Shown here one piece after another: positions 1 through 8,938 of a stretch of 64,000 bases of DNA. The notes beneath the pieces were generated by a model, which was given only the letters and a program-made list of their open reading frames with translations, had not been told where the DNA came from and searched no databases. The translations under genes were made by a program, and so were the position numbers. Every line of letters begins with the position of its first letter. The first letter of the stretch is position 1. The DNA is from Flavobacterium limnophilum (lineage in GTDB: Bacteria; Bacteroidota; Bacteroidia; Flavobacteriales; Flavobacteriaceae). The stretch is taken from assembly GCF_027111315.2 (NCBI RefSeq), contig NZ_CP114289.2, positions 1,612,001-1,676,000 on the forward strand. The letters are read 5' to 3'.

Positions 1-135
1 ATGACCCTGAAAGCCCAATATTTGATGGTGACCAATGGTTTGAATCATTACTTTTGCCAAATGGATTTTGAGAACGAGAAATATGAGTTTTTGAGGGAAT
101 TGCCAGATTATGAATTGAAAAATACAAAGAATTAA
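1..135 (+). CDS. C-terminal end of an HsdR N-terminal-domain-like protein (partial)
   Basis: The first 44 codons read in frame 1 and stop at 133-135, directly against the next ATG. The peptide contains TNGLNHYFCQMD and YEFLRELPDY, which I recognise as the end of the small flavobacterial proteins carrying a type I restriction HsdR N-terminal (PD-(D/E)XK-like) domain. These are stand-alone proteins, not full restriction subunits. The 5' part lies outside the window, so the catalytic residues cannot be checked. The ATG at base 1 is probably an internal Met. The stop codon touches the following glycosyltransferase start, so the two are likely co-transcribed. Confidence 0.6.
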   Translation: MTLKAQYLMVTNGLNHYFCQMDFENEKYEFLRELPDYELKNTKN

Positions 136-1122
136 ATGAAAATAGCCGTAGTAATCCTCAATTGGAATGGAACAAAATTATTGGAGCAATTTTTACCATC
201 CATTGTAAAATATTCTCCCGAAGCCGACATTTATGTGGCCGACAATGCTTCGACAGATGATTCCGTTGCCTTCGTGAAAGCCAATTTTCCAACGGTTAAG
301 ATTGTTGAAAACGAAAGTAATTTTGGCTTTGCCCAAGGTTACAATGAAGCTTTACAACACATTGATGCCGAGATTTATGCTTTGGTCAATTCGGATATTG
401 AAGTGACGGAAAACTGGCTGAAATCCATCGTCGAAACATTCGAAAACGAACCAAAAACTGCCATAATCCAGCCTAAACTTCTGGATTTCAAACGAAAGGA
501 GTACTTTGAATATGCCGGTGCTGCCGGTGGATTTTTAGACAAATACGGTTATCCCTACTGTCGTGGACGCGTTTTTGAAACTTTGGAAAAAGACAACGGA
601 CAATACGACGATAATTGCGAAATATTCTGGGCTTCGGGTGCCTGTTTTTTTATCCGAAGTTCGGTTTACAAAGAGTTGAAAGGTTTCGATGCTGATTTTT
701 TTGCCCATCAGGAAGAAATAGATTTGTGTTGGCGCGCCTTCAACAAAGGGCATCAAATAAAATACAATTCACAATCGGTCGTGTATCACGTGGGCGGAGC
801 AACTTTGCAACAAGGAAATCCAAAGAAAACTTTTTTGAATTTCAGGAATTCGTTGTTGATGTTGTTGAAAAATCTTCCTAAAAAACAATTAATTCCCGTG
901 ATTTTCATTCGCCTTATTCTGGATGGCGTTGCTGGAATGCAATTTCTTTCACAAGGAAAGTTCAAACATTTGTTGGCAATCTTAAAAGCGCATTTTTCAT
1001 TTTATTCGCTTGTTTCTGTGCATTATAAGAAAAGAGAACCGTTTCAATCTGAAAAATATTATAAAATCAAAAGCATCGTTTTTCAATATTTTTTCAATGG
1101 TGGCAAGGTTTTTGAAAAATAA
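136..1122 (+). CDS. Family 2 glycosyltransferase
   Basis: The 328-residue protein has a GT-A fold family 2 pattern. The N-terminus VVILNWNG and VADNASTDDS (about residues 6-45) form the nucleotide-sugar site. VNSDIEV (about 84-90) is the DxD-like metal site. ASGACFFIRSSVYKELKGF followed by HQEEIDLCWR (about 168-205) is the acceptor/ED motif typical of rhamnosyl- or glucosyltransferases of this family. It probably transfers a sugar to a cell-surface polysaccharide or lipid on the cytoplasmic face of the inner membrane; donor and acceptor cannot be told. Start is the ATG immediately after the upstream stop, implying translational coupling. Family is clear, substrate unknown. Confidence 0.9.
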   Translation: MKIAVVILNWNGTKLLEQFLPSIVKYSPEADIYVADNASTDDSVAFVKANFPTVKIVENESNFGFAQGYNEALQHIDAEIYALVNSDIEVTENWLKSIVETFENEPKTAIIQPKLLDFKRKEYFEYAGAAGGFLDKYGYPYCRGRVFETLEKDNGQYDDNCEIFWASGACFFIRSSVYKELKGFDADFFAHQEEIDLCWRAFNKGHQIKYNSQSVVYHVGGATLQQGNPKKTFLNFRNSLLMLLKNLPKKQLIPVIFIRLILDGVAGMQFLSQGKFKHLLAILKAHFSFYSLVSVHYKKREPFQSEKYYKIKSIVFQYFFNGGKVFEK

Positions 1123-1163
1123 TTTTAACAAAGATTTAAATCAGAATTCTAATCTTAAAAAAC

Positions 1164-1171
1164 TAACTTTG
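1164..1171 (+). promoter_or_regulatory. Promoter -7 box of the OmpA-like gene
   Basis: TAACTTTG fits the Bacteroidota -7 consensus TAnnTTTG and sits about 30 bases before the ATG at 1202. I see no clear -33 TTTG at the usual distance, so the assignment rests on the -7 box and position. Confidence 0.5.
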
Positions 1172-1201
1172 TAATTCACGTTTAATTAAATTTTATCATC
1201 T

Positions 1202-2035
1202 ATGAAAAAAATTGTTATTGCCCTATCCTTATTGGTGTTCATGACTTCTTGTGTTTCTAAAAAGAAATATGCGGATCTTGAAGCTAGAAACAAAGAAACT
1301 CAAGACTTGTTAAATACTTGCACTGTAAAATTAAACTCTTGTTTGGAAGAAAAAGCTGGACTTGCTGCAACAGCGGCCTCTTTGAAAGACCAAAACCAAC
1401 ATTTAATCACTACCTCAAAAGACATGACTGTCTTGACTGCAAAAGGTGCTGAAAATATTGAAAAAGCATTAGAATCCATCAAAGAAAAAGATTTGAAAAT
1501 TTCTAGAATGCAAGACGCTTTAACTAAAAAAGACAGTGTTACTCTTGCCGTGGTGACCAGTTTGAAATCTGTTGTGGGATTGAATGACGAAGACATCGAA
1601 ATCAATGTTGACAAAGGAGTTGTTTTCATCTCCATCTCTGATAAAATGTTGTTCAAAAGCGGTAGCTATGAAGTATCGGACAAAGCAAAAGGAGTTTTGG
1701 CAAAAGTGGCCAAAGTGGTAAATGACAAACCAGATTTTGAATGTATGATAGAAGGTCATACAGATAACGTTCCTTACAACGGAAACGGAGTGATTGTTGA
1801 CAACTGGGATTTAAGCGTAAAACGTTCTACATCAATCATCCGCGTATTATCGACTCAATTAGGTGTTAATCCAGCACAATTAATTGCAGCAGGAAGAAGT
1901 TCTTATGTTCCTTTAGTGGCAAATGATTCTGCTGAAAACAAAGCTAAAAATAGAAGAACTCGTATTTATGTAATGCCAAAAATTGACCAGTTCTATGATA
2001 TGGTGGAGAAAGAAATGAAAAAACAAGCTAAATAA
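1202..2035 (+). CDS. OmpA-family peptidoglycan-binding lipoprotein
   Basis: 277 residues. The N-terminus MKKIVIALSLLVFMTSC is a lipoprotein signal with Cys17 as lipidation site. Residues about 25-115 are heptad-rich and predicted coiled coil (KKYADLEARNKE, IKEKDLKISRMQDALTKKD). The C-terminal half is an OmpA/MotB domain: MLFKSGSYEVSD, IEGHTDNVP and NKAKNRRTRI, including the Asp and Arg that bind diaminopimelate in this family. It should anchor the outer membrane to peptidoglycan. It stands alone between a -7 box and a bidirectional terminator, so it is probably monocistronic. Confidence 0.9.
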   Translation: MKKIVIALSLLVFMTSCVSKKKYADLEARNKETQDLLNTCTVKLNSCLEEKAGLAATAASLKDQNQHLITTSKDMTVLTAKGAENIEKALESIKEKDLKISRMQDALTKKDSVTLAVVTSLKSVVGLNDEDIEINVDKGVVFISISDKMLFKSGSYEVSDKAKGVLAKVAKVVNDKPDFECMIEGHTDNVPYNGNGVIVDNWDLSVKRSTSIIRVLSTQLGVNPAQLIAAGRSSYVPLVANDSAENKAKNRRTRIYVMPKIDQFYDMVEKEMKKQAK

Positions 2036-2081
2036 TTAGTGGTCAGTGAACAGTAATTAGTATTCAGTTGATTATAAATAT

Positions 2082-2111
2082 AAAAACGTCCCGAGCAATC
2101 GGGACGTTTTT
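2082..2111. terminator. Bidirectional intrinsic terminator
   Basis: A perfect inverted repeat (AAAAACGTCCCGA / TCGGGACGTTTTT) with a 4-base loop lies between the convergent OmpA-like and YciO-like genes. A- and T-runs on both sides would let it stop transcription from either direction. Confidence 0.9.
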
Positions 2112-2146
2112 GTTTTATAGCGGTTTTAAAATCGTAAATCTAATAT

Positions 2147-2767
2147 TTAAAGTATATCCAAACTCCCCTTGCCTTCTCTCACGACCACGGGTTCGTAACC
2201 GGACAAGTCGATGATGGTGGAACCGATGTTGTCTCCGTAGCCACCATCAACAACGACATCGACAAGATTTTGCCATTTCTCGAAAATAAGTTCTGGATCG
2301 GTGGTGTATTCAATTACGTCGTCCTCGTCCCGAATCGAAGTCGAAACAATGGGATTGCCCAATTGGCGAACAATTTCCAAGGCAATCGAATTATCGGGAA
2401 TACGAATCCCGACCGTGGTTTTCTTCTTGAATTCTTTTGGAAGGTTTGTGTTTCCTGGCAAAATGAAAGTATAGGGTCCTGGCAAAGCTCTTTTCAACAG
2501 CTTAAAAGTGGCCGTGTCAATTTGTTTCACATAATCGGAAAGATTGCTCAAATCGTGACAAATAAAGGAGAAATTGGCTTTGTCCAACTTCACTCCTTTT
2601 ATTTTGGCAATGCGTTCCAAAGCCTTGGTATTGGTAATATCGCAACCCAAACCGTAAACCGTGTCGGTGGGATAAATAACCAAACCGCCGTCTTTTAAAA
2701 CCTTCACGACCTTGGCAATTGCCGCTTCGCTGGGTTTGTCTTCGTATATTTTTATGAATTGTGCCAT
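2147..2767 (-). CDS. YciO/YrdC/Sua5-family protein, YciO-like
   Basis: 206 residues spanning one YrdC domain. IYPTDTVYGLGCD (about 31-43) is the ATP/threonine-binding signature. The following KGVKLDKANFSFICHDLSNLSDY resembles YciO rather than TsaC/Sua5, whose K-x-R...S-x-N residues are only partly kept here. TsaC and Sua5 make threonylcarbamoyl-AMP for the t6A37 modification of tRNA; YciO members have weak or uncertain activity. Many Bacteroidota carry only this short form, so it may still be the L-threonylcarbamoyladenylate synthase. It lacks the C-terminal Sua5 domain. Family sure, activity not. Confidence 0.8.
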   Translation of the reverse strand: MAQFIKIYEDKPSEAAIAKVVKVLKDGGLVIYPTDTVYGLGCDITNTKALERIAKIKGVKLDKANFSFICHDLSNLSDYVKQIDTATFKLLKRALPGPYTFILPGNTNLPKEFKKKTTVGIRIPDNSIALEIVRQLGNPIVSTSIRDEDDVIEYTTDPELIFEKWQNLVDVVVDGGYGDNIGSTIIDLSGYEPVVVREGKGSLDIL

Positions 2768-2803
2768 TTTTTAGAATAAAGATGATAGAGAATAGATTAT
2801 AGA

Positions 2804-3286
2804 CTAGGGTTTAATTTTTTGAAAAACTTTTGCAGTATAAAATAACATTGCAATGGTAATCAAATTAATTTTCACAATAAAAATAGAACTATTAGAATTT
2901 AATGCCAATAAAAATTGTGATGGATAAAAATCAAAACCTGCAATTACATCATTTGTCAAATTCAAGGTTAAATTTACACCTATTCCATTAATGGCTGAAT
3001 AAAATAAGCCAAAAACATCAAAAGCAATTAATTGCATTAGCAAAGAAATGTATACTAATTTTAATCCTTGAACATAATTTTTCTTGTTTAACAGAATTCC
3101 TGAATAAATACAAAATCCAAAAAATATAAATGGGGTTAACATTGAAACGTAACCAGTCCAATTTTGATATGTTGACAAATTAGTAGTCAAAAGTAAATAT
3201 GATGTAAATAGCAAACCGACTATTCCTCCAATAATCTGATATATTTCAATAAAATTAATCTTCTTTTCAAGTCTTTTATCTATCAT
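2804..3286 (-). CDS. Unrecognised four-helix membrane protein
   Basis: About 160 residues with four hydrophobic segments: IGGIVGLLFTSYLLLTT, MLTPFIFFGFCIYSGILL, LVYISLLMQLIAFDVFGLFY and IVKINLITIAMLFYTAKVF. A polar loop rich in Asn and Phe (about 105-130) lies between helices 3 and 4. Several starts are possible. The ATG at 3286 (MIDKRLEKK) has an A/G-rich stretch before it and avoids overlapping the helicase gene; an ATG at 3319 would overlap the helicase stop by 14 bases. The overall shape recalls small four-helix Bacteroidota membrane families such as DUF4199, but I could not confirm a family. It is likely read from the upstream helicase transcript. Confidence 0.6.
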   Translation of the reverse strand: MIDKRLEKKINFIEIYQIIGGIVGLLFTSYLLLTTNLSTYQNWTGYVSMLTPFIFFGFCIYSGILLNKKNYVQGLKLVYISLLMQLIAFDVFGLFYSAINGIGVNLTLNLTNDVIAGFDFYPSQFLLALNSNSSIFIVKINLITIAMLFYTAKVFQKIKP

Positions 3287-3305
3287 CACTATTCTTTTCT
3301 CTTTT

Positions 3306-5630
3306 TTAACCAATAACATCCAACTTCGCAAATCTTAACAACAACTTCTTGATGCCTCCGACTTCAAATTTGATTTCGGCTTTTTTGTCTGCGCCAACTC
3401 CTTCAAGGTTTAACACTTCACCTTTACCGAAACGTTCATGCATCACGATATTTCCTGTAGTCAATTTATTGTCAAATAAATTAGGCCCTTCCGCAGATGG
3501 ATTACTGGAAACAGGTTTTAATTTTCGAATGATTGCCGTAGGTTCTTCACCCAATTTCTTGGGTGGCGTTCCATTGGCTGGTTTAGCCAATCGCAACTTG
3601 GATTTGTCCACGTCTCCAAAAATATCACTGTCAATCATTGGTTTGTAGCGGTAATTATTTTCTTCAGGAGTCAAATATTCTAAATATTGTCCATCAATTT
3701 CTTCAATGAAACGAGAAGGTTCACTATCCGTCAATTTTCCCCAACGGTAACGGGATTGGGCATACGTCAAATACGCCTGATGTTCGGCACGAGTTAAGGC
3801 TACATAAAACAAACGACGTTCTTCTTCGAGTTCGCTACGGGTGCTCATGCTCATGGCACTTGGAAACAAATCTTCCTCCATTCCCACTACAAAAACGTGT
3901 GGAAATTCCAATCCTTTCGCCAAATGTATCGTCATCAAAGCCACACGGTCTTCATCGCTGGTATCTTTGTCTAAATCGGTTGCCAAAGCCACGTCTTCCA
4001 TAAACTCGGATAATGCACCACGAGCTCCGTCAATCTCTCTTTGCCCTTCGGTGAAATCCTTGATACCGTTCAGTAATTCCTCGATGTTCTGGATTTTGGC
4101 CATTCCTTCCGGAGTTGCATCTTTCTTTAATTCTTGAACCAAGCCCGTTTTTTTGGCAACGTGGTCCGTGATATAAAAAGCATCTTGATTTTCGTTAATC
4201 ACCTGGAAACTCTGGATCATCATCACAAAATCTTGTAGTTTTTGCTTCGTTCCCGAGTTCAGTTTCAAGTCGATCTTGTCAATGTTCTGCATCACTTCGA
4301 ATATCGAACGCTTGTAATGATTGGCGGCAACCGTCAGTTTTTCGACTGTGGTGTCCCCTATTCCTCTCGCTGGATAATTGATGACGCGAACCAAGGCTTC
4401 TTCATCTTTTGGATTAAGAACCAATCTCAAATAACACAAAACATCCTTGATTTCTTTTCTTTGGTAAAAGGACAAACCACCGTAAATTCGATACGGAATA
4501 TCTCTTTTTCTGAGCGCATCTTCCATAGCACGGGATTGCGCATTGGTGCGATACAAGATGGCAAATTGCCCATTCATCATTTGATGCTGCATCTTCTGCT
4601 CGAAAATCGTGCTGGCCACAAAACGACCTTCTTCGGCATCTGTTAGGCTACGATGCACTTTTATTTTGGGTCCAAAATCATTGGCTGTCCAAACAATTTT
4701 GTCGAGTTTTACTTTATTTTTGTCAATTATGGTGTTGGCCGCTTCCACAATATTTTTGGTCGAACGGTAATTTTGTTCCAATCGAAAGGTTTTTACGCCT
4801 TCATAATCCTTCTGGAAATTCAGGATGTTGTTGATGTTGGCACCGCGAAACGCATAAATACTTTGGGCATCGTCCCCAACGACACATATATTTTGGAATT
4901 TGTCCGATAAAGCGCGAACAATCAAATACTGCGAATGGTTGGTATCTTGGTACTCATCCACCAAAATATAACGAAAACGGTTCTGGTATTTTGCCAAAAC
5001 ATCTGGAAAACGATTTAACAATTCATTGGTTTTCAACAACAAATCATCAAAATCCATGGCACCGGCCTTGAAACACCGATCCACATAATTTTGGTAAATT
5101 TCACCCAAACGGGGCTTTTTGCTCATTGCATCTTGTTCTTGCAATTCGGGATTGTTGAAATAAGCTTTTACCGTGATTAAACTATTTTTATAAGAGGAAA
5201 TTCGGCTCAAAACCTGCTTCGGTTTGTAAACATCCCTGTCCAATTGCATTTCCTTGATAATGGCCGAAATGGCTCGAACAGAATCTTGTGAATCATAAAT
5301 GGTAAAATTCGAAGGATATCCCAATTTATCGGCTTCGGAACGCAGAATTCGGGCAAAAACGGAGTGAAAAGTTCCCATCCAAAGATTTTTGGCTTCATTG
5401 GAACCCACGATATCGGAGATACGCTTTTTCATTTCGCGCGCCGCTTTATTCGTAAAAGTCAAGGACAAAATACTGAAAGCATCCACGCCCTGACTCATCA
5501 AATAAGCAATCCGAATGGTCAATACACGGGTTTTTCCAGAGCCTGCACCAGCAATAATAATCATTGGTCCGTCTTTTTGGAGTACGGGTTCGCGTTGGGC
5601 TTCGTTTAGTTGGTCAATGTATTTCTGCAT
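3306..5630 (-). CDS. UvrD/PcrA-type superfamily 1 DNA helicase
   Basis: From the ATG at 5630 the protein is 774 residues, a normal length for PcrA/UvrD. LNEAQREPV (8-16) is the Q motif, AGAGSGKT (27-34) is Walker A, VDEYQDTN is motif II, and QNYRSTKNI, MTIHLAKGLEFPHVFVVG and RRLFYVALTRAE are motifs IV-VI. The C-terminal stretch (MHERFGKGEVLNLEG) is the Tudor-like RNA-polymerase-interacting region seen in PcrA. It is a 3'-5' helicase for nucleotide excision and mismatch repair and for clearing replication-transcription conflicts. An upstream in-frame TTG overlaps the -7 promoter box, so I reject that longer form. Confidence 0.93.
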   Translation of the reverse strand: MQKYIDQLNEAQREPVLQKDGPMIIIAGAGSGKTRVLTIRIAYLMSQGVDAFSILSLTFTNKAAREMKKRISDIVGSNEAKNLWMGTFHSVFARILRSEADKLGYPSNFTIYDSQDSVRAISAIIKEMQLDRDVYKPKQVLSRISSYKNSLITVKAYFNNPELQEQDAMSKKPRLGEIYQNYVDRCFKAGAMDFDDLLLKTNELLNRFPDVLAKYQNRFRYILVDEYQDTNHSQYLIVRALSDKFQNICVVGDDAQSIYAFRGANINNILNFQKDYEGVKTFRLEQNYRSTKNIVEAANTIIDKNKVKLDKIVWTANDFGPKIKVHRSLTDAEEGRFVASTIFEQKMQHQMMNGQFAILYRTNAQSRAMEDALRKRDIPYRIYGGLSFYQRKEIKDVLCYLRLVLNPKDEEALVRVINYPARGIGDTTVEKLTVAANHYKRSIFEVMQNIDKIDLKLNSGTKQKLQDFVMMIQSFQVINENQDAFYITDHVAKKTGLVQELKKDATPEGMAKIQNIEELLNGIKDFTEGQREIDGARGALSEFMEDVALATDLDKDTSDEDRVALMTIHLAKGLEFPHVFVVGMEEDLFPSAMSMSTRSELEEERRLFYVALTRAEHQAYLTYAQSRYRWGKLTDSEPSRFIEEIDGQYLEYLTPEENNYRYKPMIDSDIFGDVDKSKLRLAKPANGTPPKKLGEEPTAIIRKLKPVSSNPSAEGPNLFDNKLTTGNIVMHERFGKGEVLNLEGVGADKKAEIKFEVGGIKKLLLRFAKLDVIG

Positions 5631-5648
5631 AAAATTTTCTGTTGAATG

Positions 5649-5656
5649 CAAAAATA
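5649..5656 (-). promoter_or_regulatory. Promoter -7 box of the helicase gene
   Basis: On the minus strand the bases read TATTTTTG, matching TAnnTTTG, about 18 bases before the ATG at 5630. Its position rules out the upstream TTG codon as the translation start. Confidence 0.55.
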
Positions 5657-5803
5657 AGGATTTATGAGTTAGGAATTTGATTTATATAAAACCAAAATTT
5701 TGAGCAATTTCTTCGACCGTAAAAGTCAAGCAAGGCGATTTAAGTTGAAGTGTTTTAGCTCCTAGTGCCCATAATTAGACTTGAAAAACAAACAAGATTT
5801 ACA

Positions 5804-7936
5804 TTAGTTGCACGATTGCGCCTCCGGAGCTTCTCCTGTAATTTCCATCCAATCAATATTGGCAAAAGCTAGAGCATCAATAGTTTCTAATCTAATAGTA
5901 TTAATTCCTTTGGACAATTTAATGTTTGTTGGTGTAGTTGTGGCAAACTTTGTCGTACTGGATGTTATCGGAAATGACAAATCGATACCAGCCGTACCGT
6001 TAATTTTAACTTTTGCAGCCGTAGTTATCCCTCTATGCACATATCTAAAGACGATGCTGTAAAGACCGGCAGTGGGAACTTTGATGGTATAATTGATTCC
6101 TTTGCCAACAGCATCCACAAGATTGGTTACTTTTCGGTTATTGGCACTGGAATTAATTGCTATAACGCCATCATACGCACAATATCCTGGCAAAGCTTCT
6201 TCGATTCTTAGTGTATGGGTTCCTGTGAGTTTTTCGCCAAAGGTAGCCGTGACACCCACGTCTGCCGTCATTGCAATAGTTATAACTTCTGTATTTTCTC
6301 CTGAACTCCACGATTTAAGCTCATTTCCTTTTGCAGGAAGGGCAGTTAGCGTTACAATTTCACCTTCTGTATAAGTAGCTTTATTTGGACTTATAGTAAT
6401 TGTTCCGCCCTCCATTGGACTTGCCATTGCGGCCAAAACATGAGCTGCTGGTAGTGTGCTTTTAAAATTGGCAGTAACGGTTTTGTTGGCATTCATTGTA
6501 ATTTTTGTGCTAGCTGTTATTGCGCCATTACTCCAAGATTGGAAAACATAATCAGTGGCTGGTGTTGCGGTTAATGTAACGGTATCGCCTGCATCATAAG
6601 TTGTTTTAACAGGATTTACGACTACACTTCCGCCTGCAATAGGTTTTGGAGTGGTTTTCAGTATAAAATCGGTTTTTTGTTGTGCTCCCAATTCTCTGGC
6701 TCCAAGATCTGGTGCTGCTCCGTTATATTCAATTCCAGCCGTTTGCACGCCTGCATCTATGAAATCACTGCTCGATTTCAGTGCCAAAAAATCACCTAAA
6801 TTTGGACTACCGTCGGTATTTTTAAGCACTGTGGGAACGGTCAAGGAAACAAAATCATCATCACTAACCACAAGGGCGGGATTCCTGCCATTGGTACTCA
6901 TTTTGATCCACCACACATTGGAATTTTCTACATCTTTGCCAAAAATTTTATCCTTGAAAGATTGATAAGAGATGTTGTTTCTAAATTGGTGCTTTCCTCC
7001 TTCACGAAACCCAAAACCATTGCTTTTATTGTTGTAAGAGGTGTTGTTGGTCATCTCGATAGCTCCCGGATTGTTGTTGTCGGTAAAACCGTGTTGTCCG
7101 TTTCCAAAAGCGACACAACGTCTTAGGACATGATTTACCGGAATGCCTTCGCCGCCCAATTTAAAACCATTTTTATCTCCAGTTGCCGTAGTACTTCCGT
7201 TGGTAAGGGTTCCATTATTATAGGCCACGCAATTTTCGAACAAAATAGCTCCAATGGGGCCTGTTTTACTTTTGGTATACAAATCCCATCCATCATCACT
7301 GTTATTGTGGGACAGGCAACCACGAAAAATATTGCCTTGACCACAAGTCAATTTTGCTGCAAAACCATCCGCATTTTCTGCCAATGAATCTTTGTTGTCA
7401 AACGATTCGCAGTTCAAAATTAAATTATTCGAAGGCCATTGACTGATTGAAGTATAGGCAGCATAATAACGGCTGATTTGAAGTCCGCTATCCCTATTTT
7501 TTTCGAAAATACAATTGTCAATCGTATTAAAATTTCCCGAAAGAAGCATCCCATTATCTCCTGCTCTCCTGATTGTAATTCCTTTGAAATACCAATAAAA
7601 ACCATCTAAAACAATCCCTTTATGGAGGTTGTTTTCACTTTGTGCCGAAAAGTCAAGAATGGGAGTTTCATCCGCATAAGCTTCTATACGTTTAAGATTT
7701 CCCGCTGTTCCGCTATTTTCTCTTGCAATAAAAATGGTCGAAGCTATAGAATAAATTCCTCCACGCATATAAATGGTTTGCCCTGGAATTACGATTTTAA
7801 TGGCATTCACAAGTGTGGTTGGCCTGTCTATGGTTCCAATATTACCCTCTTTTCCTGCCGGCGAAACATAAATTTGGGAAAATACACAAAGTGGAAAAAG
7901 CAACATTACGGCAAATAAAATAATGATTCTTTTCAT
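5804..7936 (-). CDS. Secreted pectate lyase, polysaccharide lyase family 9
   Basis: 710 residues with a type I signal (MKRIIILFAVMLLFPLCVFSQ). Residues about 22-415 form a right-handed beta-helix with PL9 signatures: NADGFAAKLTCGQGN, HNNSDDGWDLYTK and DKNGFKLGG. The Ca2+ ligands known from Dickeya Pel9A fit Asp190, Asp214, Asp215 and Asp218, and the catalytic base fits Lys259. Two InlB-type bacterial repeat modules follow (about 430-495 and 500-570, each ending in a TATF/TANF strand). The last 130 residues look like a CBM6/35-type sugar-binding module. It should cleave polygalacturonate outside the cell or in the periplasm. There is no T9SS tail and no SusCD, kinase or uronate pathway gene next to it. 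Confidence 0.88.
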   Translation of the reverse strand: MKRIIILFAVMLLFPLCVFSQIYVSPAGKEGNIGTIDRPTTLVNAIKIVIPGQTIYMRGGIYSIASTIFIARENSGTAGNLKRIEAYADETPILDFSAQSENNLHKGIVLDGFYWYFKGITIRRAGDNGMLLSGNFNTIDNCIFEKNRDSGLQISRYYAAYTSISQWPSNNLILNCESFDNKDSLAENADGFAAKLTCGQGNIFRGCLSHNNSDDGWDLYTKSKTGPIGAILFENCVAYNNGTLTNGSTTATGDKNGFKLGGEGIPVNHVLRRCVAFGNGQHGFTDNNNPGAIEMTNNTSYNNKSNGFGFREGGKHQFRNNISYQSFKDKIFGKDVENSNVWWIKMSTNGRNPALVVSDDDFVSLTVPTVLKNTDGSPNLGDFLALKSSSDFIDAGVQTAGIEYNGAAPDLGARELGAQQKTDFILKTTPKPIAGGSVVVNPVKTTYDAGDTVTLTATPATDYVFQSWSNGAITASTKITMNANKTVTANFKSTLPAAHVLAAMASPMEGGTITISPNKATYTEGEIVTLTALPAKGNELKSWSSGENTEVITIAMTADVGVTATFGEKLTGTHTLRIEEALPGYCAYDGVIAINSSANNRKVTNLVDAVGKGINYTIKVPTAGLYSIVFRYVHRGITTAAKVKINGTAGIDLSFPITSSTTKFATTTPTNIKLSKGINTIRLETIDALAFANIDWMEITGEAPEAQSCN

Positions 7937-8082
7937 AATAAAAGAGTTGGTTTGGTGATTACTATTTTTGCTGTAGGACTTACTATTTCTTGGATGGTTT
8001 AAATGATATGGTGTATTTCACGACATTTCCAGTAAAACCTCACTTTAAATGAAATAAATAATTAACAATGAAACAGAATACT

Positions 8083-8850
8083 TTATTTATAAAAAACATC
8101 GTACCCAAACCGAATCAACGTGCCGATAACCACCACCAAAAAGAAGATTCGAATGAATTTATTCCCTTTATTGATGGCCAATTTGGCACCGATCCACCCT
8201 CCAAGAGCATTGCATAGCACCATCGGAATCGTAATGGCCCAAATGATTTTGCCTTTCAGCATAAACAGACAAATGGAACCAAAATTAGTCGCCAAATTGA
8301 CCATTTTGGCATTGGCGGAAGCGTGCAAGAAATCAAATCCCATCAAGGCAATGAAAGCCAAAACCAAGAAACTTCCGGTTCCCGGCCCAATAAATCCGTC
8401 ATAAAAACCAACCACGAAACTGATGAGAACGGCATAAAAAACCTGGGTTCTGGCAGAATGATTTTTTACGATGTGTTGCCCAAAATTTTTCTGGGCATAA
8501 GTGTAAATGACCAAAAACGAAAGCACAACCAACAATAGAGGTTTCATGAAATCATTGCTAACATACGTCAACAAAGTCGAACCCAAAAAGGCTGATGGAA
8601 ATGCCAAAACCATCATGATGCCCAGCAACTTCCAATTCATGTCCACTTTTTTGAGGTATTGGTAGGCAGCAAAGGAAGTGCCGCTAAAAGCAGGTACTTT
8701 CAGCGATCCAACAACGGTTGAAACGGGAAGATTGGGCAACAAAATCAATCCAACCGGGGTTTGGATTAATCCTCCTCCTCCAACGATGGCATCGATAAAT
8801 CCTGCTACAAAAGCAGCCAGACAAAGCAAAATAATAACGTAGGATTCCAT
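8083..8850 (-). CDS. TSUP-family (TauE/SafE) anion exporter
   Basis: 255 residues, nearly all hydrophobic, with about eight membrane segments. The N-terminal repeat carries the family motif FVAGFIDAIVGGGGLIQTP (about 15-33) and the second half repeats it as VGFYDGFIGPGTGSFLVLAF (about 147-166), giving the two-fold internal symmetry of TauE/SafE proteins. Members export or import sulfite, sulfoacetate or other small anions across the inner membrane. The substrate is not evident, and no sulfur-metabolism gene is adjacent. A minus-strand TACATTTG box lies just upstream, so it is probably monocistronic. Confidence 0.88.
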   Translation of the reverse strand: MESYVIILLCLAAFVAGFIDAIVGGGGLIQTPVGLILLPNLPVSTVVGSLKVPAFSGTSFAAYQYLKKVDMNWKLLGIMMVLAFPSAFLGSTLLTYVSNDFMKPLLLVVLSFLVIYTYAQKNFGQHIVKNHSARTQVFYAVLISFVVGFYDGFIGPGTGSFLVLAFIALMGFDFLHASANAKMVNLATNFGSICLFMLKGKIIWAITIPMVLCNALGGWIGAKLAINKGNKFIRIFFLVVVIGTLIRFGYDVFYK

Positions 8851-8867
8851 TTTTTTAAAAATTTCAC

Positions 8868-8875
8868 CAAATGTA
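8868..8875 (-). promoter_or_regulatory. Promoter -7 box of the TSUP exporter gene
   Basis: Reads TACATTTG on the minus strand, matching TAnnTTTG, about 18 bases before the ATG at 8850. Confidence 0.5.
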
Positions 8876-8938
8876 AGACATAAGTTTATTGGTTTATTCG
8901 TTAATTTGTTCCCGGTTAAAAAAATTAAAAAAACACAA

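Noticed and set aside
1300..1656. Long frame antisense to the OmpA-like gene
   Set aside because: A shadow of the strong plus-strand coding region; no start signal or similarity.
5631..5651. TTG-started longer UvrD protein
   Set aside because: The TTG overlaps the -7 promoter box, so it is not in the transcript.
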